This document shows positions 24,572-35,639 of a stretch of 50,614 bases of DNA, piece after piece. Positions within the stretch are counted from its first letter, which is position 1; the number at the start of each line of letters is the position of its first letter. The notes below the pieces were generated by a model, which saw only the letters and a program-made list of their open reading frames with translations, had not been told where the DNA came from and made no database searches. This DNA comes from Hypsibius dujardini (lineage: Eukaryota; Tardigrada; Eutardigrada; Parachela; Hypsibiidae), in NCBI GenBank assembly GCA_001579985.1, contig LRSR01010864.1, positions 1 to 50,614 of the forward strand, read 5' to 3'. The translations under genes were made by a program, and so were the position numbers.

Positions 24572-24705
24572 GTGATGGTACGGTTCGGTTGCAACCGCGG
24601 TTCTAATAAGTTGCAACTGCGGTTGTAACCGCGTTGTAACACCATCAAATCAGTCAGACAACTGACCGCAGTAGTGAATCGCAACCGTACCGTACCAACA
24701 CTAGA
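24572..24705. mobile_element. Small terminal-inverted-repeat element
   Basis: TAGTGATGGTACGGTTCGGT at the left and its imperfect reverse complement (CCGTACCGTACCAACACTA) at the right bracket about 130 bases rich in GGTTGCAACC and GGTTGTAACC motifs. The size and non-coding content fit a MITE. The AGTG-type tips recall hAT elements, but no 8-base target duplication was seen. Confidence 0.5.
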
Positions 24706-25145
24706 GACAGTGACACACCTACTCACCGGTGTCTCCTTGGCTGATCTCCAGTCACTTCGACCCCTCACACGACCGGAGCGCACGATCACAGCGACAGATA
24801 AGTGAAAAAGGAGCTCCTTGGCTACATGTACTGCTTAAGTTGATCTTGAAAACTAAGGAGATTAATGTGTTTCAATTATCTATATAGACGCTACGGATAG
24901 GCGAGCATTGACACCGCTTACTATCTATATTTGCGTGCTCCTTTAAACAAAATTCATGCCGTTTTGTCGATTAGTTGCGTCCACCCTGAGAGCACACTAC
25001 GTGTAGTTATCGCACACTACAAGTCGCGCAGACTTCTCGTTTCAACTTAGTTTTCCCTAGACACGAGAGTCAAATTCCTTACATGATAATTGTAATTGAA
25101 ACTGGTGCTTACTCCTGTTACCCGTTCACAATATATATCCGCACA

Positions 25146-26039
25146 ATGGGGGCCGAAATGTCCCAGCTAGGAATGACAGCAGGATTGGAGATTGGGAAGG
25201 CTGTCATGGGTGCCATGAAACCGCTCGTTGTTCAAGCTTTGACTGCGCTTCTTGCGAAGCTGCAAGAGAAACCGGAATGTCCCAAGGATGTTCCAGCAGC
25301 AGGAGGAATGACCGCTGAGCAGATGCGAGAAGCAGCGCGCAAGGCCGTCGGCATTGACTGCACGAATCACTACAATTTTGGCGTGACGGGCATATCGGGA
25401 ACCGGCAAATCGTCCTTTATCAACGCTGTGCGAGGCTTGAAGTCTAACGAACCGGGCGCAGCGCCCGTGGGAGAAGACGAAACAACGCTGAAAATCGCAC
25501 CATTCCCACACGCCAGCTATCCCCATATCGTCCTGTGGGACACTCCTGGCTGCGGAACCTTTAAAATCCCCGCCGCTGACTACTTCCAAGAGCAACAGCT
25601 ATTTTGCTTCGATTTTCTAATCGTCATCATCGGCAGAAACATCAAGGAGGATGAACTCGCGATTGCCAAGGAAGCGCGCAAAAACAACGTACCGGTTTTC
25701 TTTGTTCGTTCGAAGGCCGACGATTCCATTGCCAATATCGTGAACGACGAGGGCGTGACTCGTCAACAGGCCGTCCAGAAGTTCAAAAAAATAATTGAAG
25801 CACAGCAAGAGAATCAGCTGAACAAACAAGGATTCCCGGAAGTGCCGCTGTTCGCTGTTAGCTCGCGAACTCTGTTCAACCTGTTTCGGGTTCGCACGCG
25901 AGCAGAAAGCGAAACCATGCAGGCGGCCAATGTGATCCCCGATGTTGTCCTGGACGAGCATAAGCTCATGCAAACAGTACTCACGCTGGCCTACCATAGA
26001 CGTCAGTATATCAGCGCAGCTGTTGAGACTCTTCCCTAA
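25146..26039 (+). CDS. Immunity-related GTPase (IRG/p47 family), single exon
   Basis: Cell-autonomous defence GTPase family in vertebrates and cephalochordates. In those groups the proteins act on vacuole or other internal membranes. The 297-residue protein has the P-loop GISGTGKSS at 82-90, switch/G3 WDTPGCGT at 131-138, a typical IRG block FDFLIVIIGRNIKEDE at 155-170, and FFVRSKAD at 185-192 as the G4 equivalent. A helical segment with Ala/Lys-rich heptads precedes the GTPase core. The start was placed at 25146 rather than the in-frame ATG at 25083. It has a better context (CACAATGG) and gives MGAEMS, an N-myristoylation-type start like that of several IRGs. At 297 residues it is shorter than the usual 400 or so, lacking part of the C-terminal helical domain. 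The gene has no introns, unlike its neighbours. No canonical poly(A) signal was found close by. Confidence 0.85.
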   Translation: MGAEMSQLGMTAGLEIGKAVMGAMKPLVVQALTALLAKLQEKPECPKDVPAAGGMTAEQMREAARKAVGIDCTNHYNFGVTGISGTGKSSFINAVRGLKSNEPGAAPVGEDETTLKIAPFPHASYPHIVLWDTPGCGTFKIPAADYFQEQQLFCFDFLIVIIGRNIKEDELAIAKEARKNNVPVFFVRSKADDSIANIVNDEGVTRQQAVQKFKKIIEAQQENQLNKQGFPEVPLFAVSSRTLFNLFRVRTRAESETMQAANVIPDVVLDEHKLMQTVLTLAYHRRQYISAAVETLP

Positions 26040-27322
26040 TGAAGCCCAAATAATTTACAAATACGCGATTGCCTTTTAGTTTCATTATGCACTTCATTGT
26101 GTATCACTTCCTGTTATAGTATAATGACTGTAAACCAAGGGTTGTTGTATCCGCTGATTTGTATTAGTAAGGCAGCACACGACGTGAGAGTAAAAGGTTG
26201 AGCAGCTGTATCTCCGCTCACTGTGAGTCAGCTTCCATTCCATGTTCTTCATAAAGAAATATAACTTCCGCATAGATTCACTCGGTTAACCTGTTGAATT
26301 TTTGTGTCCTACACTTGGTAGTTTTGATTTTGTGCCAGTTACATACGCGACGAGATTAAATCAGTATCGGCACGGTACTTATTGATCAGGGACACGATCG
26401 TCGAAATGGGGCATAGTTCCGTTATCCCTCAATCGCCACAGAATTCGCGTGTATTCTACCCCAGACAAAACAGCACGTTATTAACATTCGACCTCCATTT
26501 TCTGCGTTGCATGCAGGGGAAAGTTTACTCGTCGAAATTTCAGGAAGTGTCACAGTCAATTTTTGAGAAACTTTTCTACAAACTTTACTGCTACCTTGTT
26601 TGGCTACCAGAATAGTCGCTTTCGGCCGGTTCTGGTCCTGATGGGACTTCTCATTGCTACGACCAGAAAATGTTTTTGAGACACAATATCTGTTAATAAA
26701 TTGAGTCCACTTGATGTACTGGTCATTGTTCATCATGAAATTCCAAGGGGTGGTTTCTTTAAAAAATCCATCTGGTAGTGATATCTAATTTGGTTTTTTT
26801 TTGTTGCGGGTCTGACAGTCGCACATACTTACCCACATGGCCAACAGAACGAGAAGGAGTCGTTGTTAGCGGCATTCAATCGGGACGTATCAGTCTGCCG
26901 ATGATTAAGGTGGTTCTCCACCAGAAACGGCAACCTCAACGACAACCTAAAAGTCAACTACACCGAGATGCCTTCCAGCTTCCTCCAACTGCAACTTTAG
27001 GAATGAAGAAGAGGAGTGCTATTAGTTGCGACGACCTTTATTCTTAATTGTACAATACTTTAGTTAAAAAAGTTTCCCTCTGACAGAAGATTGACACGAC
27101 TTCGGCGTTTGTCCGGGCAAGACGAAGTTTCGTTTTAGTGGGAATTTTTTCTGAGTATCTTTATGCCACCAGTATTTTAGGATGAAGGAAATTTTGGCAA
27201 TTAGCGCAAAAAAACAGTAATCTTTGTACTGTAGGCATATTCCTTGTAACATTGGTTTCTCATTAGCCCTTTCTATAAACCTTATGACTCCACCTCCTGC
27301 GCGACAAAAAGACGCGACAAAG
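26040..27322. other. Intergenic, IRG to gene B, with a doubtful plus-strand exon
   Basis: No clear gene. On the plus strand a pyrimidine tract and CAG near 26818 precede an open frame ending at a TAA at 27045-27047. Its residues (for example RQPQRQPKSQLHRDAFQLPP) could be a terminal exon, but no upstream exon was found. Confidence 0.25.
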
Positions 27323-27328
27323 TTTATT
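27323..27328 (-). promoter_or_regulatory. Poly(A) signal of gene B
   Basis: AATAAA on the minus strand about 145 bases beyond the gene B stop codon. Confidence 0.5.
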
Positions 27329-27471
27329 CATCTTGGTCAGCATATTAAAAGAGGGTCGTAGAGGTCTTGCAACATTTCAAGTGTAAAAACAAAAATTAAC
27401 AAATTATGAAAAGGTGAAGATAATTAAGAGTGTTAAACGGATTTCCTCATTCTGACGCTTGACTTCCACGC

Positions 27472-30400
27472 TCACTCCAAACAAAAGGCGTTTCCGGAAG
27501 TGCGAGCCGTCACCTTGTCCAAATCCACAGCTGAAAAGGGACGGGACATGGCAGGTAACACACAGCAATGGCGTGATATGGACATAAGTATCAATTACCG
27601 GTAGCCGGTCTTACCATTGCGAAAGGCCCAGAGAAAGACCTGAGCTTGCCAGTCACCGCGGTGGTCGTTCGCCGGCGACGGTGTGGTGGTCGTTCCAATT
27701 AAACCAAACAGACTCGAGTAAAGAGACTGCGGATCATCAGGACCCTTTGACAGGCAGAGGCTCTTCCCAATTATTTTTGCTGTCAAAGTATTCGGATCCA
27801 CAGCTGCAAAAAATATTAATTCAATTCTTTAAGACCTATGAAATATGAATTAAAGACTAATTAAAAAATAATTAAAAAAACAGTCTGACCATTTCTGTAC
27901 ATCCATCCCATCATCTGGCCCATCCACTCCCCTCGATGGTCATTCACAGGGTCCGGAGTGGTCGTTGCATACAACTGACCACCAAGGATTGAAGACAGCG
28001 AAAACAGGTTCGCCGATCCGAAAGTGCCTGCTAGAGACGGGAATCTCATAGTCGTACAGTTCATCTCGTCACTCCCGTCGGAACATCCTTTAATACCGTT
28101 ACAACGGTACAGCGTCGGGACGCATTGTCCGCTGTCGCAGCGAAACTCACCGGACGAACACTTTCGGCTTTTACATCCGATCTCATCACTCGCGTCCGCA
28201 CAAGTTCGGTACGTGTCGCAACGGCGATCCAGGTCGATGCACTCTCCGGATCTACAGCGAAACTCGGTAGACAAGCAGGTCGTGGCTCCCGGAAGACTGT
28301 GACGAACCGGGGCGAAGAGGCTGTTCATCAAAGAGGTCGAAGCAGGGCAGCTTGCTTCATCACTTCCGTCCGAGCAACTGACCACTCCATTGCAGCGACT
28401 CTCGCCGGAGATGCACTCGCCGGAAGTGCATCGGAAACGTGGCTTTCCGTCGCTGTACGGGACACAGGTTCGGATGGGCAGGAGGAGTGAGCTGTTGAGA
28501 CGTTCTAATGGACTGCTGGGCGTCACAAAGATGCTCATGGAATTGTTGGTCGCTGTTGCAGAATAAAATAAAAATTAAAACACGAAAAAAAACAGGAAAG
28601 AACTTATTACTGTCGAAACAGATGGAACGTATAAAATATATTTCTATATATATAAATATATATATCTTTTAAATAAATGTTTTCAATATATATCAGAAAT
28701 TGTGCAGTTGTTTATTGTACATGTATGATAATAAAACATTCACTAAAAACGCAAAATAAATTAACGCTAAATGTATTAACTAAAATAAATTACAATGACA
28801 CTTCAAGTTTAGCTTCGAAGTAAGCTTACTAATTTACATAGTTTAACTTCGTACTTCGCAATTTGAGAGTGTTAACATAATATGGTCTTAGTACTACAAT
28901 TTATTCAAGCTTTGAGTAGACTTTCTGTCTTGCTTTTGTGTCCGGCTTTTTAAATTACTTTTCTTTTATTAAATTGTTTATTATGATTTCCTTTACATAC
29001 AGGGCGTTAAATCTACTTACGACAATCCATTTCATCAGAGCTGTCCGTGGCGCAATCCGCCTCCCCGTCACACTTCCAGCTCTTATGAATGCAATGTCCC
29101 GACGAACACCGAAACTGCTCCACCCCGCAGACATGATTCTCGCAATCCTTCTCGTCACTTCCGTCCCAACAGTTTGCGTAGTATCCGGAACAACGGTACC
29201 CAATCGGAATGCATTCCCCTGACTTGCATTGGAACTCACTGTCCGAGGAAGTGCAAGTCCCCTGAGGGTTGTTGGTAGTAACTGATGAGGAAGTCGAGGC
29301 CACGGAAGAAGCTGTGGCCAGGCGTGAAATGGAACCGGGACAGTTCTGTTCGTCGGTCCCGCCGAAACAGTTAATCACTCCGTCACATTTCCAGCTTGCA
29401 GGTAGGCAGCGTCCGTTCTTGCCTGACTGGTAGCGGCACCAGAAATGGGCGGAATGGAGGCAGGGCTGCTCCGTGGCAGAATCTTCGAAGTCCGAGAGTT
29501 CGTATGGATAAGTGGAATTAGAGCCACCGGAAAGGAAGCTTGATGACGTGGTCTACACAAAAATGGTTGTCAACCACAAGGGATTCCAGACAAATTTATA
29601 CACACAGCTTCCGGTTTTACCTTGCCTTGCTCTTTGTGTATTTTTATTGCAGATCAATTTTATTTTGCCATTTTATTCTGAGTAGGAAAGAGAGCGCACT
29701 GCTGCTTTGATGTTTTATTTTTAATTGATAAGCTCAATCTAACCTTTTTTAAGATAAAAGTCTTAGCACACAGATTTATTGTAAGTTTATTTATACCAAT
29801 GCATTTTGACTGAAACCAATGCACACACACAATATAAAAATACCCTTTTCTCTGTGTCCCAACATCTTATATGGTGAGCAACTTAGTTTCTCAGGTAGAG
29901 ATGGGAAAAACTAAAAAAAACCCTGAAATTTGACTAGAACTAGACTTAAAGTTTTAGTACAAAAGAAACTAAACTAATTTTTAGTTTACTAAGAGACTAA
30001 CTAGTTGGCTAATTTAACTTTTGCTATCCTTAAAATTGATGCAGCTCAGGGACACATACCGTGGTGGTTTTTTTAGCAGGGCAGTTTTGTTCATCATTTT
30101 CGTCGCGGCAGTCCGGGAAGCCGTCGCATCGGTAATACGACGGTATACACCTTCCTGTGATGCTGTACTTGCTTGGACACCAGAAATCGCCTGGGGTCTG
30201 GCAAGGATGCTGCTGAGAAGATTCCGTGAAGAGATCCAGACTGACGTACGACGGAAGCGGAGCTGCTGTGGTCGTGCGACGAGCGCCAGAAAGGGCCGAG
30301 CTTCCGGGGCAGTTTTGTTCGTCGGTCCCGCCGAAGCAATCGAACGTTCCGTCGCAGATGTAAAGATACCTCGGCAGGCAGCGTCCATCAAAACCGGTGG

Positions 30401-31933
30401 TAGACAGGCACCAGAAGTATTGTGTACTGTTGCTGCACGGTTTCTCCGTAGTGGAATACACATACGGAGAAAGCTCCGCAGACGAGGTTGTCGGCACGAC
30501 CGCAGTGGTTGTGGAAGTGGAGCCCGGGCAGTTCCGCTCATCGCTGTTATCTGGACAGTCTCTACTTCCTAATATATCAAATGACATTAAAATCCCATTG
30601 TTATGGGCTTTTGTACATGTAATTAATATACTGACTAATCCCCGGGTCTATTACATTCAAATGTCACAGTAGTTTTGAGACACTCATGTTGTTTTACTTT
30701 AATATCACTACAGATTAGTTTGTCCTTTCATTCCAGTTTTATAATAATAATTATTAAACTTTAATATTCTGAAAAGCTCTTCATGCCGTCGCATGGCCCA
30801 AAAATAGAGCATTGGTTTTGACATGCTCCTTTTGTCTTGTTTTAATATTATTATAGTTTTTACTTGTCCATTTCATTCCAAGTTTACAGTAACAGTACAA
30901 TATTTTTAATCTATTCTAAAAATACACTACATAAGGCTCCGACGTACCGTCACAGAACCACCGCTTGGGCCAGCAGGACTTGGAATCATTGGCACAACGA
31001 AATCCATCCCCATTGAACAGCCAATTGCATTCTGTTCGAGCTGCTGTTAAATGAGCATTTCCACCTGAGTTGGGCGGGGTTATGACAGTAGATGTGCAGT
31101 TCCATTCGTCGCTGTGGTCCGCACAGTCGTTTTCACCGTCACAGATCAAAGTCTTGGACCAACAGGAACCGTATGTACCGCTGTCTGCACACTGAAATCC
31201 ATCCCAGCCGACGGACCATTGACAGTCTCGCAAAGCTACAGGGTGATCCAGTTGCTAAAATTGTTAATACTTAATATTATAGTAGGCTGGTAGAGAGTAC
31301 AAACTCCATTTAGGGGATGTGCATATTTATGTTACGTAGTTGTTCCCTGATCATGGAAGACATTCAGCAATTCTTAACGATGAAGTTTTGGATAAATATT
31401 TCTTTAAACACGTTAATTCTTAACTACACAGTTTTATGAGAAATATTTTTAGAAATATTAAATAGTTAACTATGCTGTTGTGACAAAAATATTGTCTGGA
31501 GTCCTTCATTTCTCGCGATTCCGTTTTAACGTACATAGCTTTATAAATTCTTGAATTCTCAGCAATCGAGTTTCATCATAAATAATTTTAGGAATAGCTA
31601 AATCCAGTATTAGCAAAAAAATTTAAAACCGTCGTCGAATAATTTCTTTTCCATAATTTTCCATCGAAGTTAAGAAGTCAATTTTTTGCTGTGACAAAAA
31701 TAAACGACGGCGACGGTATTGAATGCATTCACCTGCGACAGTCCGTCTGGGTGGCCTGGACATGGGCTCTCATCGCTGCCGTCGGAGCAGTCCGACGTCC
31801 CGTCGCAACGGTAACGTGCGAGGATGCAGCGTCCGGAATTGAGGCAGGCAAACTCATCAGACAGGCATTTCTCGGCAACGGCAGACGGAATCACGGTTGT
31901 ACATGCGAGGACCCCGGTCAACAGGAGCCACAT
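27472..31933 (-). CDS. LDLa gene B: intact secreted protein with 11 LDLa repeats and repeated C-terminal tail
   Basis: Exons: 31933-31733, 31254-30948, 30568-30060, 29552-29021, 28552-27890, 27803-27615 and 27530-27472. All phases join, giving 819 residues. The signal peptide [20 protein letters not shown] is followed by a classical LDLa (CLSDEFAC...SDESPC). Next come two unusual units starting DCQW and ECNW, with WDGFQC and GDGFRC. Then there are three units of an FWC type (for example [16 protein letters not shown]) and five classical ones. The tail repeats the motifs TTTTP-PxNDHRGxW and AV-D--T-TA-I-GKSLCL and ends NAFCLE. LDLa units bind calcium and ligands outside cells. No transmembrane helix is visible, so the protein is probably secreted. 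An intron splits one LDLa after CD, a phase-1 joint that can swap half-units. The best-preserved member of the A/B/C family. Confidence 0.8.
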
Positions 31934-32995
31934 TTTACCTAATCGCGGGAGAGAAAATTCTGAAAACGCACAGCGAGCTCCTGGGCGGATAAGAAATGTA
32001 TAATAAATGTGTGGTAAATAAATACCGAATTTTAATATGATTTATCAATTAATTCAGAGAAATAAATTCATGAATTCTTATGTACAGTGGAAGCACTGCT
32101 GTGAAGTAGCTGAACTACAAACCAAGCGTTTTGATCGAAAGCAAAATGTTTTTTATATATTGCGTGGAAAAGTCGTTTCAATATCTGCCATATATTCGTT
32201 CTGCAGGTATCTTCACGGCGCGTTCTGGTGATATACTTCGATTATTGATGACACCGTTCGTACTCGTGTGTGACGACATTTGTGTACATCTTCTGTCAAT
32301 GATGTTTCAGTCAGCTAGGTTATGTACCGCGAGCAACCGGATGTGGTGTTGATTTGAAACCGCATATACATGCATCAAAAAGGTGCATAAGGTGCGGAGA
32401 GACTGAGCAAAACAAAAACCCTCGACCCAGATCATATCTATGCTTTCTCCGCACTGAGCAGTTGCTCTGACGTCATTTCCTCGACAGACGGTGCAGCGGA
32501 CATTGTTGCACGGAGCGCACACAAACTGGTCTCTTCTTTTTGCTTCGAAGGAACAGTTTTGAAACCATAAGAAATATTATTATTACTGGTATTTGAGGAA
32601 GGAAGCACGATTCATGTGTTTGCTTAATCTCCGCATTGCGGAAGGCTAAACCGACCAGCAGAATTAAGGTTCGCTCATCATCCTTCCGATAAGTCAGGGC
32701 AGACGGTACGCCTAAAAACCCACGCCCACCGCCATCCGTGACAGTGAAGTGTGTTAATTCATCATAAAAAACTATTTAAATGCTAGGGTTATTGTGTTTA
32801 AAAGAACAGCCACATCTTTAGCATCAAAAATAAGATTTTAAACAAAACACCAAAATATTCAAAGTAAATTTTGTGCTTTTAAATCAAAATATTTTTTTAA
32901 ATGCCGATTCCTATTTTTGCTACTTCAAACAATGTTTTTTTTCATTAAAATAAAAATCTGCTTTTTGAGCATTTTAAAATATTTTCAAAACATAT

Positions 32996-33160
32996 TTATG
33001 CAGCAATAGTTTCGGTCTCGAAATCCGGTGACTTGGCGGCTGAGATGAAGAGCAGCAGCACGATGCAAACGGTGAAGCAGAAGGTGGGAAGGTGGCGGCG
33101 CAGCTGGTCTTTTCTCGCAAGACGGAGAGTACTTTTTTGAGGATATGATTTTCCGGAAGA
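32996..33160 (-). other. Possible terminal exon with a membrane helix
   Basis: After an acceptor-like TTCTCATAG the minus strand reads 54 residues to a TAA at 32996-32998. A basic stretch (LRLARKDQLRRHLP) is followed by a hydrophobic helix (TFCFTVCIVLLLFIS) and a short acidic end. This looks like the tail of a membrane protein or a small tail-anchored protein. No upstream exon was confidently found. Confidence 0.3.
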
Positions 33161-33924
33161 CTATGAGAACACTAGAGCGTAGTGAGACAGTGCAAAAGAT
33201 GCCGATGAAGGGTGAGAATATGGAAGCTGCGAAGGTGCGATTACCGGTGTCGTATTACCGGTTCCGCTGGTGGTGGTGCCGGAGACGAAGGCTTGAACGG
33301 CTGAGTTCAGTTTTTGGGTTCAGGTCACTCCTCACCGAACCCTTAACGCAAAACGGAGTTATAGGTCTAAAAATATGACTTGGTAGTAGACGCCAAAGAC
33401 GCCAGAGTTGAGCGTGGGACCATTGACATGGTGCAGTTTGTCTATAACGTCTACAACTGCGTTAACCTGTCGTAAAATGCTTAGCTACTTTAGCTGTTGT
33501 ACTTTGCAGTGTTTTTGGCGGGAGTTTGGACGACAATATTGGGGATCAATTGAAATGGGATGGTTTTCAGCATGCCACTCCGCTGAATCCTGTTTTAAAA
33601 CTTGGGACTAATCCCCCCCCCCTCCTCTTGATAATTCTGTTTTATATCATGCCTAATATCTACTGATATTTTCCCCTCACGACTCTCATTTCCACACTGA
33701 TATCATATTGACTGATCAGGATCCAGATGTGAGTTGAAAGAAGCCGCTATACAGCTCATGCATCGACATACTAGTCACGGGTGCGCCTAACCCATTGAAT
33801 ATTTTACTATGTCACTCAACTTCAAAATCCCCAAATTGCAAACTCATAAATTTGAAGTTTGAGAAATGAGTACGCTCGAAAGGGAGAAGTGTCCATGGTT
33901 AGGCATTCCGATTTTCCCATATCT

Positions 33925-34199
33925 TCACGGGATCGCAAACCGCTTGCCGAGGTACCAGCGCTGTTTGAATTGGCGTTGATTTTGCTTATCGGCAGTCTTT
34001 CCAGCAGACTGCAGCTGTCTGTCAGCGGTCAGCTTCCCGAAAATGGACTGCTGCGGCAGAGCCTTACTAAGCTTATCTGCGTTCGGGGTTGGCAAAAGCG
34101 ACCACTGATCGTTGCGCCTCACAAACACGGGCACCAGTACGGGCATATCGGTGAGCGGTGCTGATGCATCCCTGTTCCCGGCACATCCATGGAGGAGGT
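33925..34199 (-). other. Possible C-terminal exon, unknown protein
   Basis: A good acceptor (TTTTTTTCGCGCAG) precedes a frame of about 91 residues ending at a TGA at 33925. It contains VPVFVRRNDQWSLLPTP and then a basic Gln/Lys-rich tail (ADKQNQRQFKQRWYLGK). Composition and splice site favour coding, but the family is not recognised and the preceding exon was not found. Confidence 0.3.
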
Positions 34200-34442
34200 C
34201 TGCGCGAAAAAAACAAGATGCAAAATATCACAAGCGTATTGATATGCAGGCTTGTAATCCAAAAAGTAAATTTGGTCAACTAACCGGTTCGTCGCTGTGG
34301 ACTTTATTTTAACTTAGTTTTCTTAAGTAACTAATGCCTTAGCTTGTTATCAAAGTAAATATTTAACTAGCAAGTGTATGTTATACACTAAGAAATGCGG
34401 AGCTCGCGTATTGATAATTGGGGCAATGGGCAATGGGCAAGG

Positions 34443-34682
34443 ACGTCACGTCAGACACACGGACAGCGCGTCGCCCACCCACACGGCGTGGGCGGACCGT
34501 ACACGTGGGCATGCGTACGCGTGGGCGAGGCCGGACATCAAACCGGCCACCAGCAGAGCTGAATGCAGCGCGGCGTGACGTCATACACACAGCGCGTCGT
34601 CCTCGCCCACGCGGACCGTACACGTGCCCATGCGTACGCGTGGGCGAGGCCGGACATCAAACCGGCCACCAGCAGAGCTGAA
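34443..34682. repeat. GC-rich direct duplication with CRE-like and palindromic motifs
   Basis: Two head-to-tail copies of a unit of about 115 bases, ending identically with GCGAGGCCGGACATCAAACC and CCACCAGCAGAGCTGAAT at 34562 and at 34682. Each copy carries GACCGTACACGTG, GCGTACGCGTGGGC and a TGACGTCA or GACGTCACGTCA site. Strong CpG content contrasts with the AT-rich surroundings. The open frames across it are by-products of GC content. Confidence 0.7.
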
Positions 34683-35639
34683 TAAGAAATGCTTCGCTCG
34701 CTTCGCTCGCTCCGCATGATTATACATTTTTGTCTTTAGTCTTTTTCTGCTATTTATTTGTTTAGTAAGTTTTAGTTAAAAATTTTTGAAAACAAAAGTT
34801 GGAAAACCTGATCACTAACAGTTTAAGCCTAGCATTCTAGTCAGTTTTGCTTTCTCTAGGCGATTATTTTGTTAACATTTTAAAAGATTTGACTTGGAAC
34901 GACGCGGAGGGGGAGGGAGAAGAACATGGGCACGTACCGAATGCGTTGAAGAGACACAGCAGGGCGTTGAGAATGAAACCACAGCGTCGCACAATCTGCA
35001 TGTTGAAGGTTGCACTCCTGGTAAATTTAGTTTATTCACAGCTGTATCGAAGACTACAAATTTCGGTCGATCGTATTTAAGAGTCTAAAACTTTTACGTG
35101 TTCTTCCCGAAGCGCAACTTCAACGTGCATAAAAGACTACTGAAAACAATATTCTGTCTGATCACTTCAGCAGGGCGAGAGATGTATGGAGAGATCTTTT
35201 TAAGGGAAAAGTTCACCTGCTCACAGGGCTAAATATCTCGCGCTATTTCGCAGCTCATATTGCTTCTAAAGGTGCCTGACATTAAAATCATGTTTGCACG
35301 TCACTGATCATTATATGCCATTTCCCAGATGATATTAAATTCAATGAAAGCGATGGCCAACTGAAAAGTGTAATGTTGGCGCATGAAATTTTCTTTGGTG
35401 CTTGAGGTACAAGCCAGTAACAGTGTCACTAATCTCACGCTGCGGATTAATTGCATATGCCAACGGTTTCGCACACTGTAACCGCTGATTATTCTCTTCG
35501 CTTTCCATTCCTTCTACCAGTCCCTTTTTCCTAATTTATATTTTTAATCAATATGACGTAGTGATTTTCCGGAAATAAGCAACAGCCACGCCTGCGTGAT
35601 TGGTACACTGTGGTGTTCTGATACATACAGGGGCGGATT

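Noticed and set aside
25083-25145. Upstream in-frame ATG of the IRG gene
   Set aside because: It would add 21 hydrophobic residues before MGAEMS. The downstream ATG has a better context and gives the family-like myristoylation start.
32307-32522. Cysteine-containing minus-strand frame and an overlapping short frame beginning MSAAPSVEEMTSEQLL
   Set aside because: Protein-like in parts, but two frames compete, no splice sites support either, and no similarity was recognised.
33859-34164. Plus-strand open frame with a hydrophobic segment
   Set aside because: It is the complement of a better minus-strand exon candidate (33925-34199) that has a strong acceptor.
34378-34681. Overlapping GC-rich open frames on both strands
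   Set aside because: They arise from the duplicated CpG-rich unit. There are no splice sites or protein-like features beyond high Arg content.
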